Assembly: GCF_001640805.2 (NCBI RefSeq)
Contig: NC_066848.1
Location: forward strand, 21,992,159-22,056,158
DNA from: Lates calcarifer
Lineage: Eukaryota > Chordata > Actinopteri > Centropomidae
Length of the DNA stretch: 64,000 nt
Reading direction: 5' to 3'
Every line of letters begins with the position of its first letter. The first letter of the stretch is position 1. The position numbers were made by a program, and so were the translations under genes. This document shows positions 11,331 to 23,491 of this stretch, piece after piece. The notes under the pieces were generated by a model. The model worked only from the letters and a program-made list of their open reading frames with translations, did not search any database and was not told where the DNA came from.

Positions 11331-14300
11331 CAGTGGAGATGGTGGATAGCTGATTTTCTCCAACAGGGGCAGGCTGTGGCTCAGGCATCAGCAAAGAGGA
11401 CACACACTCTAGGCACAGGGAAAAACAAAGATTAGCTCACAAAGTTACCATGATACTCTGAGGAACAGTCTCGCAAAGATGGTAGATGAGCGGGCAGAGA
11501 TGACTTAATGGGAGACCTAATGGAAGGTGTGTCAGGTAACTAAAGCCAGGCCACACCCCTGCAGGGAAGCACTCCACACACATGCAAGAACACAGAAAGG
11601 AGGGGAAAGACACACACAACACATGAGGAGAAAAACTTGGGGGGGAAGCAGGGCGAGTAAGGAGGGGGCCGTGTCAACAAGATCATTTGCACACACCTGC
11701 CATTGTTTATTTCCTACCTTCATATATGACAAATCACATCTAGATCCTCACTCAGTTTCTACACAGCTTCTACGTGCATATTTAACAGACTGAGGGCTGC
11801 AGATCATCTAATAGGATCAGATGTGGCCTGTCCAATTCCCAGCAGATGGTGATTTATCAATGTATTCATCAAGCACTGTGCGTCAGTGGGTTCATTACCA
11901 TCAAATTAGTCCTAGGGAATCATGGCATTAGCCACATGCTAGCATGTAACATCGCTAGGATGATGGATGGATAGACACCTTAGCAGCTAACACAGCTTAG
12001 CTTAGCGGTAGCAAAAAGTTGGTCTTCATAAAATAATTCAACATAGTGATTCATCAATGAAGTGATTCATCAATGGTTGAAGATGGAGGACATTGTTGCC
12101 ACTGGTTGGAGGTACAGAAAACATAGATACATAATGTGTTTTTCTATTTTTACCAGGACATTTTCAAAAACTGACATGCTGTGAGTTGTGCCATCACAGA
12201 TTTTTCCTCCATAAAAACTGCTTTTAAATTGTTCCCTAGAATTGGTTCTGACTGTTCAATGCATCAAGAATACTTTGAACACTTTTTGAATTCTTCATTT
12301 CTGTGAGAAATTAGATGGACCCAACAACATTAATTTCCGTTTTAGTATTTATTTGTATGACATTTATGCCCCATCTGATTTCACAGGTATTTTCACCCAA
12401 CAAATTCTCCAAACTAAAAACCTATTAGCAGGACAACACAGTCAGTATCTACCAAAACCTGTTAGAAATTATTATAAAACATGATTTATATGACTGTTTT
12501 CTAATCTTCCACCACCATGAGTGAGATTTGGTTAGGTTTCAGCACAAAAACTACTTGGTCAGGGTTGGTGAAAAATCAGCTTGGGTTAAAATAACTACTT
12601 GGTGAAGGTTAGAGAGTAATTGTGGCCATATTTAACAGATACCAACCCAGACTGTCAGTTGGAAATGGAAATGAACAGCAGTCTGTTGTGAAGGTCACAG
12701 ACTTATTTGTTGACTCGTCTATCTTACCTGTAAGATTTTGTGGATCTATAATAATACCATGCTTCTTCCACCTTTGCTTCAGCCAGCTGTGTCATAATTC
12801 ACACAGCTGGTGAAGGTCACCTATCCATTAAACATCAACTTAGTACAGCCTAGCTCACCTTCAACTAGAAAGGAGCATCCCAGTGCTGAGTTCCTGATAG
12901 TGTGTAGCATGGACCTTCAGACTCTGGGGCGTACACTTTAGTAAGCACAACTTATCTGTTTTGTCCACACAGTGTGGAGTACCCTCATTAGTACCCTCCT
13001 CACTATTCACTTTTAATGGCCACCAGATGCCATGAATAGGGGGCAAGGAGAGGGTCTCACATGTACACATTTTCCTGAAATCAGGCCCACTCTGTACAAA
13101 AGATAGATAATTTTATACTTCAAACAACAGATGGCATTGAATTAGAAAAGGTCTCTGGAATAAGGCTAGACTAGAGATTAACTTTCCATACTAACATCAA
13201 TAATCTTGCAAAGAAACTTAAACCCAAGTTAGGTTTTTTAAACTTAAATGCTTTCCCTCTGCAGCAAGAAAAAATGTTATTCAGTATTTTCAGTCTTATC
13301 TGGATTATGAAATCAGTCACCTCCCTGTATTACTTTTAATGTTGCTTCATAAACTCATCACTGTAACTTCTGCATGTTAACTGGATGGGCATGAATGAAT
13401 ATACAAAAAGAGGACCAGTCTGTGTAAATGCTCATCAGCACACATTATCCAGATGGATAATTCAATAAGTCTTTCAACCTAAACAATATAAGTTGATTGT
13501 CCTTACTCTTGGATATGACCAATGGGAGAATACCCGTGGTGGACCTACTGTATTTTTGTCATTTATGGTAACAATAACATGACTTATATTGTACATCCAT
13601 GGTAGGAGAATACTAGTGGCAGGCATACCAAACCTTAGTTGTCATGGTAACAATAATAAACATGAGGTTGAGGTTGTGGAAAGGTCGTGGTTCGGTTAGG
13701 TTAAAGCATATAAAGCACAGGTTTTGGTTAGAGATAGGTGAACAGCTCTTGTATCTGTTTAGAGTCAAACAAACTCACCTTGTTTAATAAAGAAGTCAGT
13801 CAATAATAACTACAATTTCAGCCAATCTCATGCTGCACGCAGCTCCAGAATGAGACCATTATCTTCCTATAGCAATTTAAAATAGTCACAGAAATATGGC
13901 CACAAAAACTGGAACTAGCATGGATGAGACTGATGCAGTATTAAAGGTTACTGTAAGAAAATGTCAACTTTAAAATCAGTTATCTACTAATCATTCATCA
14001 GAGGGAAGGCAGCATGTCTGAAGGCAGTTTGAATTATTTTAATGCTGCATTACTTACATTCTTAGAAATCATATTTTCTCTATGAGCTTAGTATGGCAGA
14101 TTACTCTACTACAATACCCATTAGCCTCAGTCGCCATTGTTACAGAGCTGAAGTCAGTTCATAAACACAAATCAAAACTGTATCAAATTCCAAATGCTTG
14201 TAAACTCTCCTTTTAAACATTATCAGTTTTTAACAAAAACTCATGTTTAGTTTTAACTATGTGACTATGTTTCTTGTAGAATGTTTCTCTTTGGAAGTCA

Positions 14301-15838
14301 TGGTTGACTTCTCTCTGTAATTTTATGTACACAGGATGCGCTTTCTGGCATCTTTTATACAAATTATTTAACAAATTCGAGCCTTTGTCTGTGCAGAAAT
14401 GAGACTTTCCAACCTTGAATCCCTAAAATAACTTAACAACTCTGTTGTAAAGAATTAAGAGTTATAGGTTTGATCTTGCATGGCCATATAAATGTAACTA
14501 TATTAACTTTATCAAGCAAACTAAACAGATTAAGATATGTTTTCAAGACAGAAACAAATGCTTTGGTCCTAAGTGGTAAAGTTTGGTGTTACTGCAAGTA
14601 GTGTGCACAGTAATTATAGTTGAGGTTGTGGTGAAATCACAGGAGCAGCAGGAGGGTAATAGCCTCTCTGCCTTCATTTCTTTCTCTTTCCCAGCCAGTG
14701 CTGACATACCTCACCACACAGGCACACAGGCGAGAAATTAGGAGCAAGGAGATGCTGATAGCTCTTGCTAATGTTACAGGCCAAGAGGTTACAGACAATA
14801 CGTGTACACGCCCTTTACACTTAATACTAGTACATTCTTGCAAAAATGCAATACATACAGCATGATTTAAAAGCTCTTTTGGGGGCTTTGTTCCTCATAA
14901 ATCTCAATGTGTCATACATGAAAAGATGCGGACACACACTGACATACAGTACCAAATGGCCACCAGTAGCAGCACTCTGGTGTATAGAGGGAAAAGTGGA
15001 GGGAAGTGAAGGCCAGTTAGCAGAGAGATGTCATCAGCGTAATGGTCAGTCGTTGTGACACTCTGTCTCTGGCCCATTGGCTTTTGTGGTCAGATTCAAT
15101 TTCAGCCAGTATGACTGTGGGCTGCTCTGCTATCAGCTGACAGCTATGTCTCACTGCTGCAGACTTTGGGGGTCTGGCCAAATTTTAAGGCCAATTGACT
15201 TTTAATATGAATCACGCTGGGAAGCCACGGACTCATCCCATTGCTGGAAATTAACACCCTAGAGCACACGCACACTCTTAGAAATGGGCATATGTGATGG
15301 ACATACACACAGACACACACGCACACACGCTGACTCGTAAACAGCTATTAATGGCTTGACTGAGTGCTGTGATTGTTTTCCCTGCAACTAGACAAGCATC
15401 CTGTGGTGCAGCCTATGATACTTGTAGTGGTGGTGCAGTGTACAGTAAAGTCAAATCTTTCCATTTAAGGCTGTCAGTCCTGAGCACTCCATTCCTCGAG
15501 CCTCTGGTTTCACCCTCCTGCTCTTTTGTTTTTAATGGCCTCCCTGCCAATTCCCCCTCATCACTGTTATTAACCTTTTTAGTCCCCTCTCTTCTTCATC
15601 TGACGAGCCAAAACTCATTCACCCTTCTTTAATAACTGACTGACTCACACAGAATATTTTTTAAAGTGGACATGAAAAGCTCATTTTGAGGTTCATATAT
15701 TCATTTAAGGGCTCTGTGAGAAAATGTTTACATGCTTTAAAGTTCGTGAAAACCTTTCTTGTACCATCCATTTCTTCAGAACCAGTTTCCCTCTGGTCTG
15801 TAATACATCCTCCATATAACCCCCCACTCCATACCCCC
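11331..15838. other. No gene seen
   Basis: A long stretch without recognisable coding blocks. Small local features only: a 16-17-bp tandem duplication (GTGATTCATCAATG-type) near 12045-12076, and two 'GGTTAGGTT...GGTTAGAG' stretches near 12530-12612 and 13670-13740 that look like pieces of a dispersed repeat. Open frames of 60-90 codons have no motifs. Confidence 0.5.
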
Positions 15839-15935
15839 AGAGCAGGTCTAGACTGTACTCTTACTGCTAAGAGAAAACCAACAATTCCAACCATGAGCAA
15901 GCACTCGGTGACAGTGGTAAGAAAAACCTACCTAA
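15839..15935 (-). mobile_element. L2-type 3' tail fragment
   Basis: 'AGAGCAGGTCTAGACTGTAC', 'AACAATTCCAACCATGAGCA', and 'GTGACAGTGG-AAGAAAAACCT' follow the same order as the reverse complement of the L2 tail at 53.0-53.15 kb. About 100 bp survives. Confidence 0.7.
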
Positions 15936-16667
15936 TTGGTTTGGTTTAATACTAAAAACCTGTGGCCCAATGCCAAAGTCTGTAAAATCTGTAATTCTAC
16001 ATTTCTGCAGACTTTGTCTGAGGGAACTACCCACAGATTATAGTGCTGAGATGTTGATGGGCTTACTAGGGGAAGTCCAGAAGCATTAAAAAACAGTAAA
16101 CAAACAAGCACAGAAGGAGCAACCAACCCTAACATTATAAAAAACAGTTTACATTTAGGTATAGATACAGCTCACTGGTGATTTAAAACATGAAATCAGA
16201 GAAATGTAAACATATGCTGTATTATACACCTAGTTTGGTAGTAGTTTCAGAACCCTGAGGTCATTTTTCAGAAATGTAGACATAAAAGTCAAAATGGTCA
16301 TCACTTGTAACACAGGCTGTCTAACATTCAAAACATTAGCATTCTTACTTTTAAAGAAACTTTGCACTTACCAAATCATGGAGACATTTCTTTAGATCAC
16401 TGACACACAAGATACAGTAGTATAGTTTCACTGTTTAGTTGTTAGTTGTTGATATTGTAGTAGAGAATATGTGATACATGTTTCATTGTGGTGCTACATG
16501 TAATGTCACTGTAAAAGGACCACACAATACTACAGATGCAGTGGAATAATTGAAGAAATCTGAAATCTGATGAAACACAACACTATAAATCACAAAATAG
16601 ACCCCCCTTGCATCAGCTGAGCATGGTGGAACACATAAGGCCAACACATATAGACAAACAACCATAC
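15936..16667. other. No gene seen
   Basis: AT-rich, no recognisable content. Confidence 0.5.
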
Positions 16668-16872
16668 ACATTCACACCTACAGGCAATCAGCAATGAACC
16701 TAACGTGCATGTGTTTGGACTGCGGGAGGTAGCTGGTATACCCGGAGAGAACCCACCCAGGCACAGGGAGAACATGCAAACTCTAAACAGAAAAGCCTCA
16801 GGCAAACCAGGGCTTGAACCCAGAACCGTCTTGCTGTGAGGCAACAGTGTTAACTACTCAGCTCTGCACTGT
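16668..16872 (-). mobile_element. tRNA-like SINE-type repeat, copy b
   Basis: The minus strand carries GGTTCTGGGTTCAAGCCCTG, a pol III B-box-like block, preceded by a 'TTAACACTGTTGCCTCACAG' block. Then come 'TTTGCATGTTCTCCCTGTGC' and a degraded 'CCTCCCGCAGTCCAAACACA' block. This is the same repeat as copies a and c. Confidence 0.75.
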
Positions 16873-18989
16873 ATAAGTTAATACCAGGTCTGCATGAAAA
16901 CAGAATCGCTGGACTGACTTAAAGATTTATTTCAATTAGTAACACACAACTAAATTAAGTTTATTAAAATTAAGTTAACAAGTTCTATTGACACAATTGC
17001 TTTAATTCAGATGTAGTTAATAATCTGATTGTTTTCAAATCAACAGTTTGCAACTTAACAGTTTCCAACTTCAGTGTAAAGTAAGTCAACTTAATTATTT
17101 GCTTTACCCCAAAGTAAAATACTGCTCCTTAACAACCTTGCATGATTTCAGGAGAAGTAGTTTTTAACCTTAGTGTGTCATTTTAGTTTGTTAAATATGA
17201 TTAAAATACTGTCCACACAATTCAAATTTTACATTAACTGGAAAAAAAAATCCAGTGCTCTTTCCACTTAATTATGTAAACATATTTTTAACATTGCTGT
17301 CATCGACACTGCTTTTGAAGCAAAAAATATGCATGAAATGCATAAAAAGGTAATACCATTTTTTATTCCTTTCTCTAAAACAAATATCCATAATATGTAT
17401 AATATACACACAATGTTATCACACTAGTATGAAAAAGTACATTACAGAGTAGGGCTTTCCTATACACTTTTTTTTTTTTTTAGAATGAGAGTACAGCTAA
17501 AACATATCAGACAACCAGCCTTCCTGGCAGCCACTATTTTTAGTTCATGGCAATAAAATTATGTAACTTGAACCCAAGGTTTCTTTACTGACCCTGTGGT
17601 TAGCTTCATACAGTATTTGGCAGGAATTATTTTTGCTCTTCTTGGAAGAGCAATTTTTTCACGGAATTTCTCACACTTCCATTTGGGTGGACTGCATGCA
17701 TTTGAGTTTTCAACTGAAGAGCTATGTATTTAACAAACCATTCAATAAGATTATAGATTATGTTAAAATTATAAAATACTATGAATTTTCTGTTAAACTA
17801 GCTCCACTGTCACTACTGCTACTGCTTTGTCAATACTTTTTCTGGCAGCCATTCATGATCACTGCCATTAACATCATCCTCATTTGACTCAGTTGGTATT
17901 TGCTCCACTATCCTGTAGGCATTTCTATCATGTGCTGTATTTGAGCTCTACAGAATATAAAAGACTAACTGTTGTTTTCATAATGCAACTAATCTGCATA
18001 TAATTAAGTTTTTCAAAAACTGCAAGTTGCATTAAATTAACATGAAGCAACTGATTCACAGCCAAAACAGATACTGCGGATGAAGTATTTTCAAGAACAA
18101 CTAAGACTACACTTTAATCCACTGACAAAACAGCTGCTGATCAGTCACTCATTCTATGTAATATTATTTCAAACTGTGCAATATCGGTATACAGTTCAAT
18201 CTGTTTCTATGTTTTTTTGTTTATATTTTTATAATATTGTCTTGTTCATATCTTGGTTGGTATTTTACTCATATTTATGCCTTTTTCTATTTTCATTTTC
18301 AATCCCTGCTGCTGCTGTAACAACATAAATTTCCATGGTGTGGGACTAATAAGTGATTATCTTATCTTGTCGCAGTAACAGTATGAAATGTATTTGAACA
18401 GTCAGCGATGCATGATGTCCAATCTAGTAGATGGATGATTAATTCTAATTTCTTCCTAATATAACATCAATATTTGGAAATTTTAACAATAGTATTACTC
18501 CTTAGATGTTACTTGATGTTACCTTTTTTTACCTGCAGGGGTCTCTTTCTACAGAAGGATTTGCAAGATATTCTTGAGCTGCTCAGCATTTCTGGCCACC
18601 TGTCATAATTGGTTTTGAAAAATCTGTGTTAGACTTACGTTGACTGGCCAATGGTTGGCAGTGTATGGAACAACACTCTAGCATCCAATGTAGTGGCTGA
18701 TGTGCAATTCTACCATCAAAACCCATGCATATGCAAGAAAACAGCTTTTTAATAGTTGTCCACTGTAATAACCACTATGTGTGAAAGGGTTACATTTATG
18801 ATAAACTTTCATAAGAAAAAGAAATGGTGTAGCTTTTTAGTGGCTGAAAGCATGCCCTACATAGGAAAAAACAGTGGTCAGTACTTGTCTGCCCAGGTGA
18901 ATGCATCTGTGTGGATACAAAAAAAAAAAAGAAACTAGGTACATTCCATTAAACTTTTGACAGCACTGACATCACTTCCAGTCCCACCC
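16873..18989. other. No gene seen
   Basis: Very AT-rich. Open frames near 17633-17887 and 18080-18328 are hydrophobic low-complexity translations of AT-rich DNA with no motif. Confidence 0.55.
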
Positions 18990-18999
18990 CCAATGATCT

Positions 19000-19260
19000 T
19001 TGGAACCTTATGGACAATGCGGTAGCTGGGGCTACGTGTTCAAGTACAAGATGGGGGACCTCTGTCTCTATCAGCAGGATGAGGGTGAAACACCAGGGGC
19101 CTGGACGGATCTAGCCACACTGTCTTCCAGTGACTGGGGGGTGTTACAGCTGGTCAACCCTAGAAATGTCAGTGAGAATGAAGAAGAACAAACTGATTCT
19201 GGTCCTGCAAAAAAGCAAAAGCTGACTCCATTTCCCAGCAACAATGAGCTCTGTGAGTGA
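19000..19260 (+). CDS. Unassigned Maverick-associated open frame
   Basis: An 86-residue open frame rich in Gly, Tyr, Trp and acidic residues (WGYVFKYKMGDLCLY near the start), followed by an acidic stretch (ENEEEQ) and a basic 'KKQK' patch near the C-terminus. The nearest in-frame start is a TTG, so the true N-terminus may lie in an exon or a lost frame upstream. Composition looks like real protein, not AT-rich noise. I do not recognise the family. Its position upstream of the integrase, same strand, suggests a Maverick cargo or accessory gene remnant. It could also be host-derived. Confidence 0.35.
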   Translation: MEPYGQCGSWGYVFKYKMGDLCLYQQDEGETPGAWTDLATLSSSDWGVLQLVNPRNVSENEEEQTDSGPAKKQKLTPFPSNNELCE

Positions 19261-19733
19261 AAGGAGACATTTGGCTGACAAAACCTCAGGCATAGGTCAT
19301 AGTTCTATTGTGCTAGTTATAAGATGCAAAAGGCTGAGGTGTCAGAGAAGGGGATATCCCATAAGCAGGAATCCAGACATTACTTAGTTCTGGATCTTTT
19401 CAACTCAGACTGCTCAGACTGAGTTTTTTGTAATTTGTTGACTCTGCCGGTTGCAGCTTGGACTGAAAAGATGGAAAAAAATCTCTTTCACAGTTGCTGC
19501 GACTGGAACAATGCTCTGGTGACAAAAAAAAATCCCTCTTTCATTTAAGATGACACCCCTGTCCCTCCCATAAAAAGGTGGACTGCACTTTTACACGGGT
19601 CTGACTAAATGGTCTGTTGTAAAGGCTGCCATGCTTCACCTGCTTAACACCATTCTGTGCAAGTACAAAGGAAGAAAATTGCCACAGATGCCTGATCAAC
19701 CATCCTAGCCAGAGACAGCACCAATACTCGGAT

Positions 19734-19940
19734 GTGATCAGGCATGATTTCTACCAGGACAAGTTTTACGAGTTGATGAAAAGACTCTACACCCCCAAGT
19801 TCATTCCAGCCATCCAGCACCTCTTGACTCTGCACAACATCCAGGCAGAGGAGCACCAAATTAGAATCACCAGAGAGACTCTTTTGCTCAAGCTGAAATC
19901 GGCACGTATGACCCCATCTTTCACATGTACGAAAGTGTGA
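19734..19940 (+). pseudogene. Unassigned Maverick-associated coding remnant
   Basis: The frame reads HDFYQDKFYELMKRLYTPKF and continues with a helical, charged segment (TLHNIQAEEHQIRITRETLL). After a frame shift near 19905, the next frame continues with YDPIFHMYESVTGNDKTKTE and a stop near 20003. The two frames together look like the end of one soluble helical protein. The family is not recognised. A long antisense frame overlaps it but lacks any motif and crosses the intergenic part, so I treat it as a shadow. Confidence 0.4.
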
Positions 19941-20003
19941 CCGGAAACGACAAGACCAAAACCGAACATCTGGATGAGATAACCAAGTTTTGGGTGAACC
20001 CTT

Positions 20004-20645
20004 GAGTTTGTAACTTTTGATGATGATAGATTTATATTTGAAAACAAATAAAAAATAAAACAAAAAGAAACAGGGAAAATGGGGAACTACTGGGGAAAAG
20101 TTGTCACCGACATCAAGAGCCAAATTGTAATTTCTCAGTTAATTAAGCTCTTGTATCAGGCTATTGAGAACAAAGTTTCAACAGGCAGAAACACGTTTTT
20201 GTTAGAGATGCGGACACTGAGACACTAGAAAATTTGTTGGAAAAAAACAGGACCTGCTCTGGTCCTACACTGTGGGAAGCAGTGGTACACTACACAGCTT
20301 TTATGAGCAAATCTGGTTTGTCAGAAAGCTTTAAAGAAATTTTAAAAGAACTGACTAGAGATGTAGTCAGACCCTGTCATCTGCTCGCTTTTTACACTTT
20401 GCTTTGCTTGTCGATGCAAACTTGTGCAAAACCACCATTCTGTAAATATCTTGGTTGAATTCAGAAAAGTACATGGTGTTATCTACCGCACTCTAGATCA
20501 GTCTGTCTTAGCTCAAACCTTAATAGTGATAAAATGCTAGTCTTAGACTTTTGTTAAGAGATTGTTTGCTGTTTCTTTGCTGACGTGTAATAAAAATTGA
20601 ATAAATAATCTATGCCTGGCCTTTCCTTCTCATTCTGGTTTCAGC
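20004..20645 (+). other. Maverick interior with short broken coding stretches
   Basis: Short segments in different frames look protein-like (for example 'VEFRKVHGVIYRTLDQSVLA' near 20455-20515) but are broken by stops. A polyadenylation-like AATAAAAATTG lies near 20590. A pyrimidine-rich tract ending in 'TTTCAG' sits just before the integrase ATG. Confidence 0.35.
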
Positions 20646-22027
20646 ATGTCTGAGATACGCTTCATGAAAAAAGTGTATTACAATCCCGCCCACCCGTGAT
20701 GCTGTCAGGGTTTGAATGTTTCCTGTTTTATTTTGGTATTTTTGTCTTGTCTTCCTGTTTCCTGTCCCTTGGTTACTCCAGTTCTCTTTACTTCCTTGTC
20801 TTGATTACTGTCCCCGCCCTTATGTGTTTCACCTGTGTCTCGTTATCTCATTGTCTAGGTGTATTTAGTCAGCGTCTCTTCCTCTTGGCAGTTGCCAGAT
20901 TGTCTTGTCCCTCGTGTCAGCTTTCCAGCGTTGTTTCCTGTTTTTGACTTCTTGTGTTCCTGACCGTTGCCTGTTTACCTGATTTTGGATTTTCGCCTAT
21001 TCCCTTTGGACACTGTTGCCTTATCGGACTGCCTACTCGTGTACTGGACTTTTGCTTGTAATAAAGAACCTGAACTTTGATTGTGTTTGAGTTCTGCATT
21101 TGGAGTCCTGCCCTGCCGTGTGCTTGATAGTTGCTACGGAGGTGTAGAATGGCCCTGCAAGGATGTGCAAGATGAAATGCAAAAGAGGGCTGTGCTAGGA
21201 AATGTTAAGAAATGTCTATCCGGGCAGGACGCTTATACTCTACACAAACCTGTCAGAATACATTTTCCTAGAAACAGAGTTTTTGCCCCACGCCCTTTAA
21301 ACCAATTTCAAGCAGACCTGTGTAAATGCAAGCCCTGTCAGAGTATAATGATGGGTATAATTATTTAAGTCATAGACATAGACATATTTTCCAAGAAAGC
21401 TTACATAAGGGCCCTGAAGAGGAAAACTGCCGCAGAGTTGGTGAAGAATCAATTTTTGCTGAAAGTCAGATGCCTGTAAAAATACAAACCGATGCGGGGA
21501 AAGAATTTATTAACAAGAGTTTCAAGGCATTGATGAGAAAATACGGTATTGTTCATTTTTCCACAGCCAGCAACCTCAAGGCCTCTGTGATTGAAAGATT
21601 TAATCGTACTTTAAAAGGTAGAATGTGGAGATATTTTACAGCAAACAACAGTCTGCAATACCTCAACGTCCTACAAGACTTAGTGAAAAGCTATAATCAC
21701 AGCTATTACAGCAGTATTAAAATTAAGCCTATGCAGGTGACCTCAGAGAACACTTTTGAAGTGTTTCAAAACTTGTACAGTACATCTCAAGCCCATCGGA
21801 GGGGTGAATCAAAGATGAATTTTAAGAAGGGAGAACTCGCATTCCAAGGTTCATTTTACAAGGCAGTGTTGCAAAAAGTAACAATGGGGAAAGGCAGAGT
21901 CTACCATGTAGAAAAGATTCTGAAGCGGCGCACCGTTAAGGGTGAAAAACAGGTCTTTGTACCTTGGAAAAACTGGCCTGAGAAATTTAACAGCTGGGTC
22001 AAGGCATCCAATTTAAAAAATGTATAA
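20646..22027 (+). pseudogene. Maverick/Polinton chromodomain integrase, split by a solo LTR
   Basis: The ATG at 20646 starts a short N-terminal piece with KKVYYNPAHP. A 427-bp LTR then interrupts the gene, and coding resumes with 'YGGVE' at about 21135 and 'LSGQDAYTLHKPVRIHF'. The catalytic core follows in shifting frames: 'NQFQADLC' (first Asp), 'IQTDAGKEF' (second Asp) and 'VIERFNRTLKG' (Glu), consistent with a D,D,E integrase fold. The C-terminus (about 21895-22027) is a chromodomain-like block: VYHVEKILKRRTVKG, then VPWKNWPEKFNSWV. At least two frame breaks lie between 21320 and 21470, so no enzyme is made. This kind of enzyme inserts the element into chromosomal DNA. It resembles the transposon-derived C. 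elegans protein F54H12.3 family. Confidence 0.85.
20703..21129 (+). mobile_element. Solo LTR inserted in the Maverick integrase gene
   Basis: The unit starts TGTCAGGGTTTG and ends CTTGATA, a one-base change from the expected ...CA terminus. Flanking 5-mers are GATGC (20698-20702) and GTTGC (21130-21134), a near-perfect target duplication. It contains an AATAAA signal at 21060-21065 in the expected place. The start closely resembles the LTR at 40.1-40.7 kb read on its own strand (TGTTAGGATTTG). No gag or pol is present, so it is a solo LTR left by recombination. It probably belongs to a Ty3/gypsy family; the family is inferred from size and ends. Confidence 0.75.
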
Positions 22028-22063
22028 AAATCAACATGTGTCCGCAACAGCCTTCATTTCATC

Positions 22064-22830
22064 ATGTACAGGCCAAAGGACAAGGAGTTTTTCATTACCC
22101 TACCCTCCAACGCCAGCCTCAACATTTTCAAAGACAAGAGTTCCAGTTACCACGTGGATTTAGCGCAACATATCGATTTAGAAGGACAGCGGGAGATTGC
22201 CTTGATGCAAATTTCATACCCGCACACCTTTTATACCATAACACAGAATGACACCTACTTTTCTTGGAGGGAAAAACCCAAAGAATCAGAAACAGAGAGT
22301 GTAGTACATCATCAAAGGTTTAGAGAAGGTTATTACAGCAACATACAAACCTTCAAGACAGAGATTGAAAGTTTTTTTAGAAAGATTAATTCTGATATTT
22401 ATGTCTATAGCAATATTCAGAAAAGGTTTGATTTCCTGGCCAGAGGTCAAACTCATGTATGCTTTGATGGGCCCGCGGCTTACCTGATGGGCCTGAATCC
22501 GGAAGAATGATTCAACTTTGACCAAAAGATGGCTCCCTATCCGGCGGATTTACGTGCAGGTTTTTATCACATGTACTGGTACAGCAAAGTAAGTCAGCAG
22601 CTGGTCAGCGACGTTAACGCACTGCTTTTGAGAACAATTGATACTCAAGGAATGTACGATGATATTAGCATGCAGTATTTCAACCCTGCTGCTATTATTT
22701 ACCAGTGGCCAAGCAGCACATTAAAAATGTTAAGATCAAGATAAAATCGGATCAAAACAAGCTGGTAGTTTATCTATGGCAAAACTATTGTGATGCTTCA
22801 CTTTAGACCGAGAATGTGAACCCATCAGCT
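22064..22830 (+). pseudogene. Maverick-type putative virion structural protein
   Basis: The ATG at 22064 starts KDKEFFITLPSNASL, followed by a segment with IALMQISYPHTFY. The frame is open for 148 codons. After a stop and shift near 22508, 'LRAGFYHMYWYS', 'VSDVNALLLRTID' and, in a further frame, an 'LHFRP' C-terminus follow. This order matches a family I know from Maverick elements in fish and invertebrates; it is probably a capsid or penton-type protein, but that role is inference. The gene begins about 35 bp after the integrase stop on the same strand, the dense packing typical of these elements. Two or more frame breaks make it a pseudogene. Confidence 0.6.
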
Positions 22831-22839
22831 TATATAACC

Positions 22840-23430
22840 CATTTGTCGGTGCAGACATCATTCAGTATCGAGCTGTTCGGCAACAGTAACTGTCCAGCTG
22901 CTGGGTGTAGTGAGCGTCAGAGTACGATAAGATACATTACTCAAAAAAAAGTGTCAAACATTATTATGAAAATCATAATGTTACTTTGGGGAATAGACTG
23001 ATCTCACAGTCAAGCGCTACGCATCCCTACCACGCCATGATTGAGACTACTCAACTTTTCAGAGGACATACTCAAGAGTCAGTTCAGCGGCAGTCTTTTT
23101 TGCAAAGATACTTCTGGAACCATGGACTCTATAATGACTGTTAAGGCGATGACGATCCTAATAGAGGGTTAAATAAGAGAGCTGGTTTTACAGCCAACTC
23201 CAGAGAAGTACACCTACTTGGCCCTCTTCACAGGGACATATTTTTCTGCGAGGTTGAACTCTGCTGATTTGAGAATAAAACCGACCCTCACCAGCGATGC
23301 TTTTTGCCTCATGGGAGCCCGCAACTCTTCATCTGAGAATACTGGGAGCATCTCTGTTAAAAAAGTGTCTGTGGGTGTGGTCCAGACGCGAACGATGTAT
23401 GACGTGTTTTTTGGTTGCTCCTCGGGAATA
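22840..23430 (+). pseudogene. Maverick F54H12.2-like (capsid-type) C-terminal remnant
   Basis: Across shifting frames the sequence reads 'HPYHAMIETTQLF', then 'GLNKRAGFTANSREVHLLGP', 'LHRDIFF', and finally 'RIKPTLTSDAFCLMGARNS'. Maverick proteins of the F54H12.2-like family show the same order: a 'YPYRAxIE' block, a 'R-x-DMxGxIHxDxFF' block and an 'IKLxxxxDxFxLMG' block. A capsid role is inferred from this family's place in Mavericks. The N-terminal half is missing or unrecognisable. Several frameshifts and at least four stops are present. Confidence 0.6.
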
Positions 23431-23491
23431 TGATTATGATATAGTTTCACTAACCTTTTAAGTTTGTCTACTGTCTGCCACTGCAAGGAGA

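Larger units (their letters stand above)
18990..23440 (+). mobile_element. Decayed Maverick/Polinton element
   Basis: A plus-strand block holding a chromodomain-type integrase remnant, two adjacent genes resembling Maverick virion-type proteins, and upstream open frames of unknown family. Mavericks are large self-synthesising DNA transposons with a retroviral-type integrase, protein-primed DNA polymerase, packaging ATPase, cysteine protease and capsid genes. I do not recognise the polymerase, ATPase or protease here, and I see no terminal inverted repeats. The copy is therefore partial. Every recognisable gene carries frameshifts or stops. Its right edge meets an L1-Tx1 LINE near 23.45 kb. 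The left boundary is estimated from where non-random coding begins. Confidence 0.75.

Noticed and set aside
19644..20123. Long minus-strand open frame of 159 codons
   Set aside because: It is antisense to protein-like plus-strand sequence of the Maverick block, has a hydrophobic low-complexity N-terminus and no domain.
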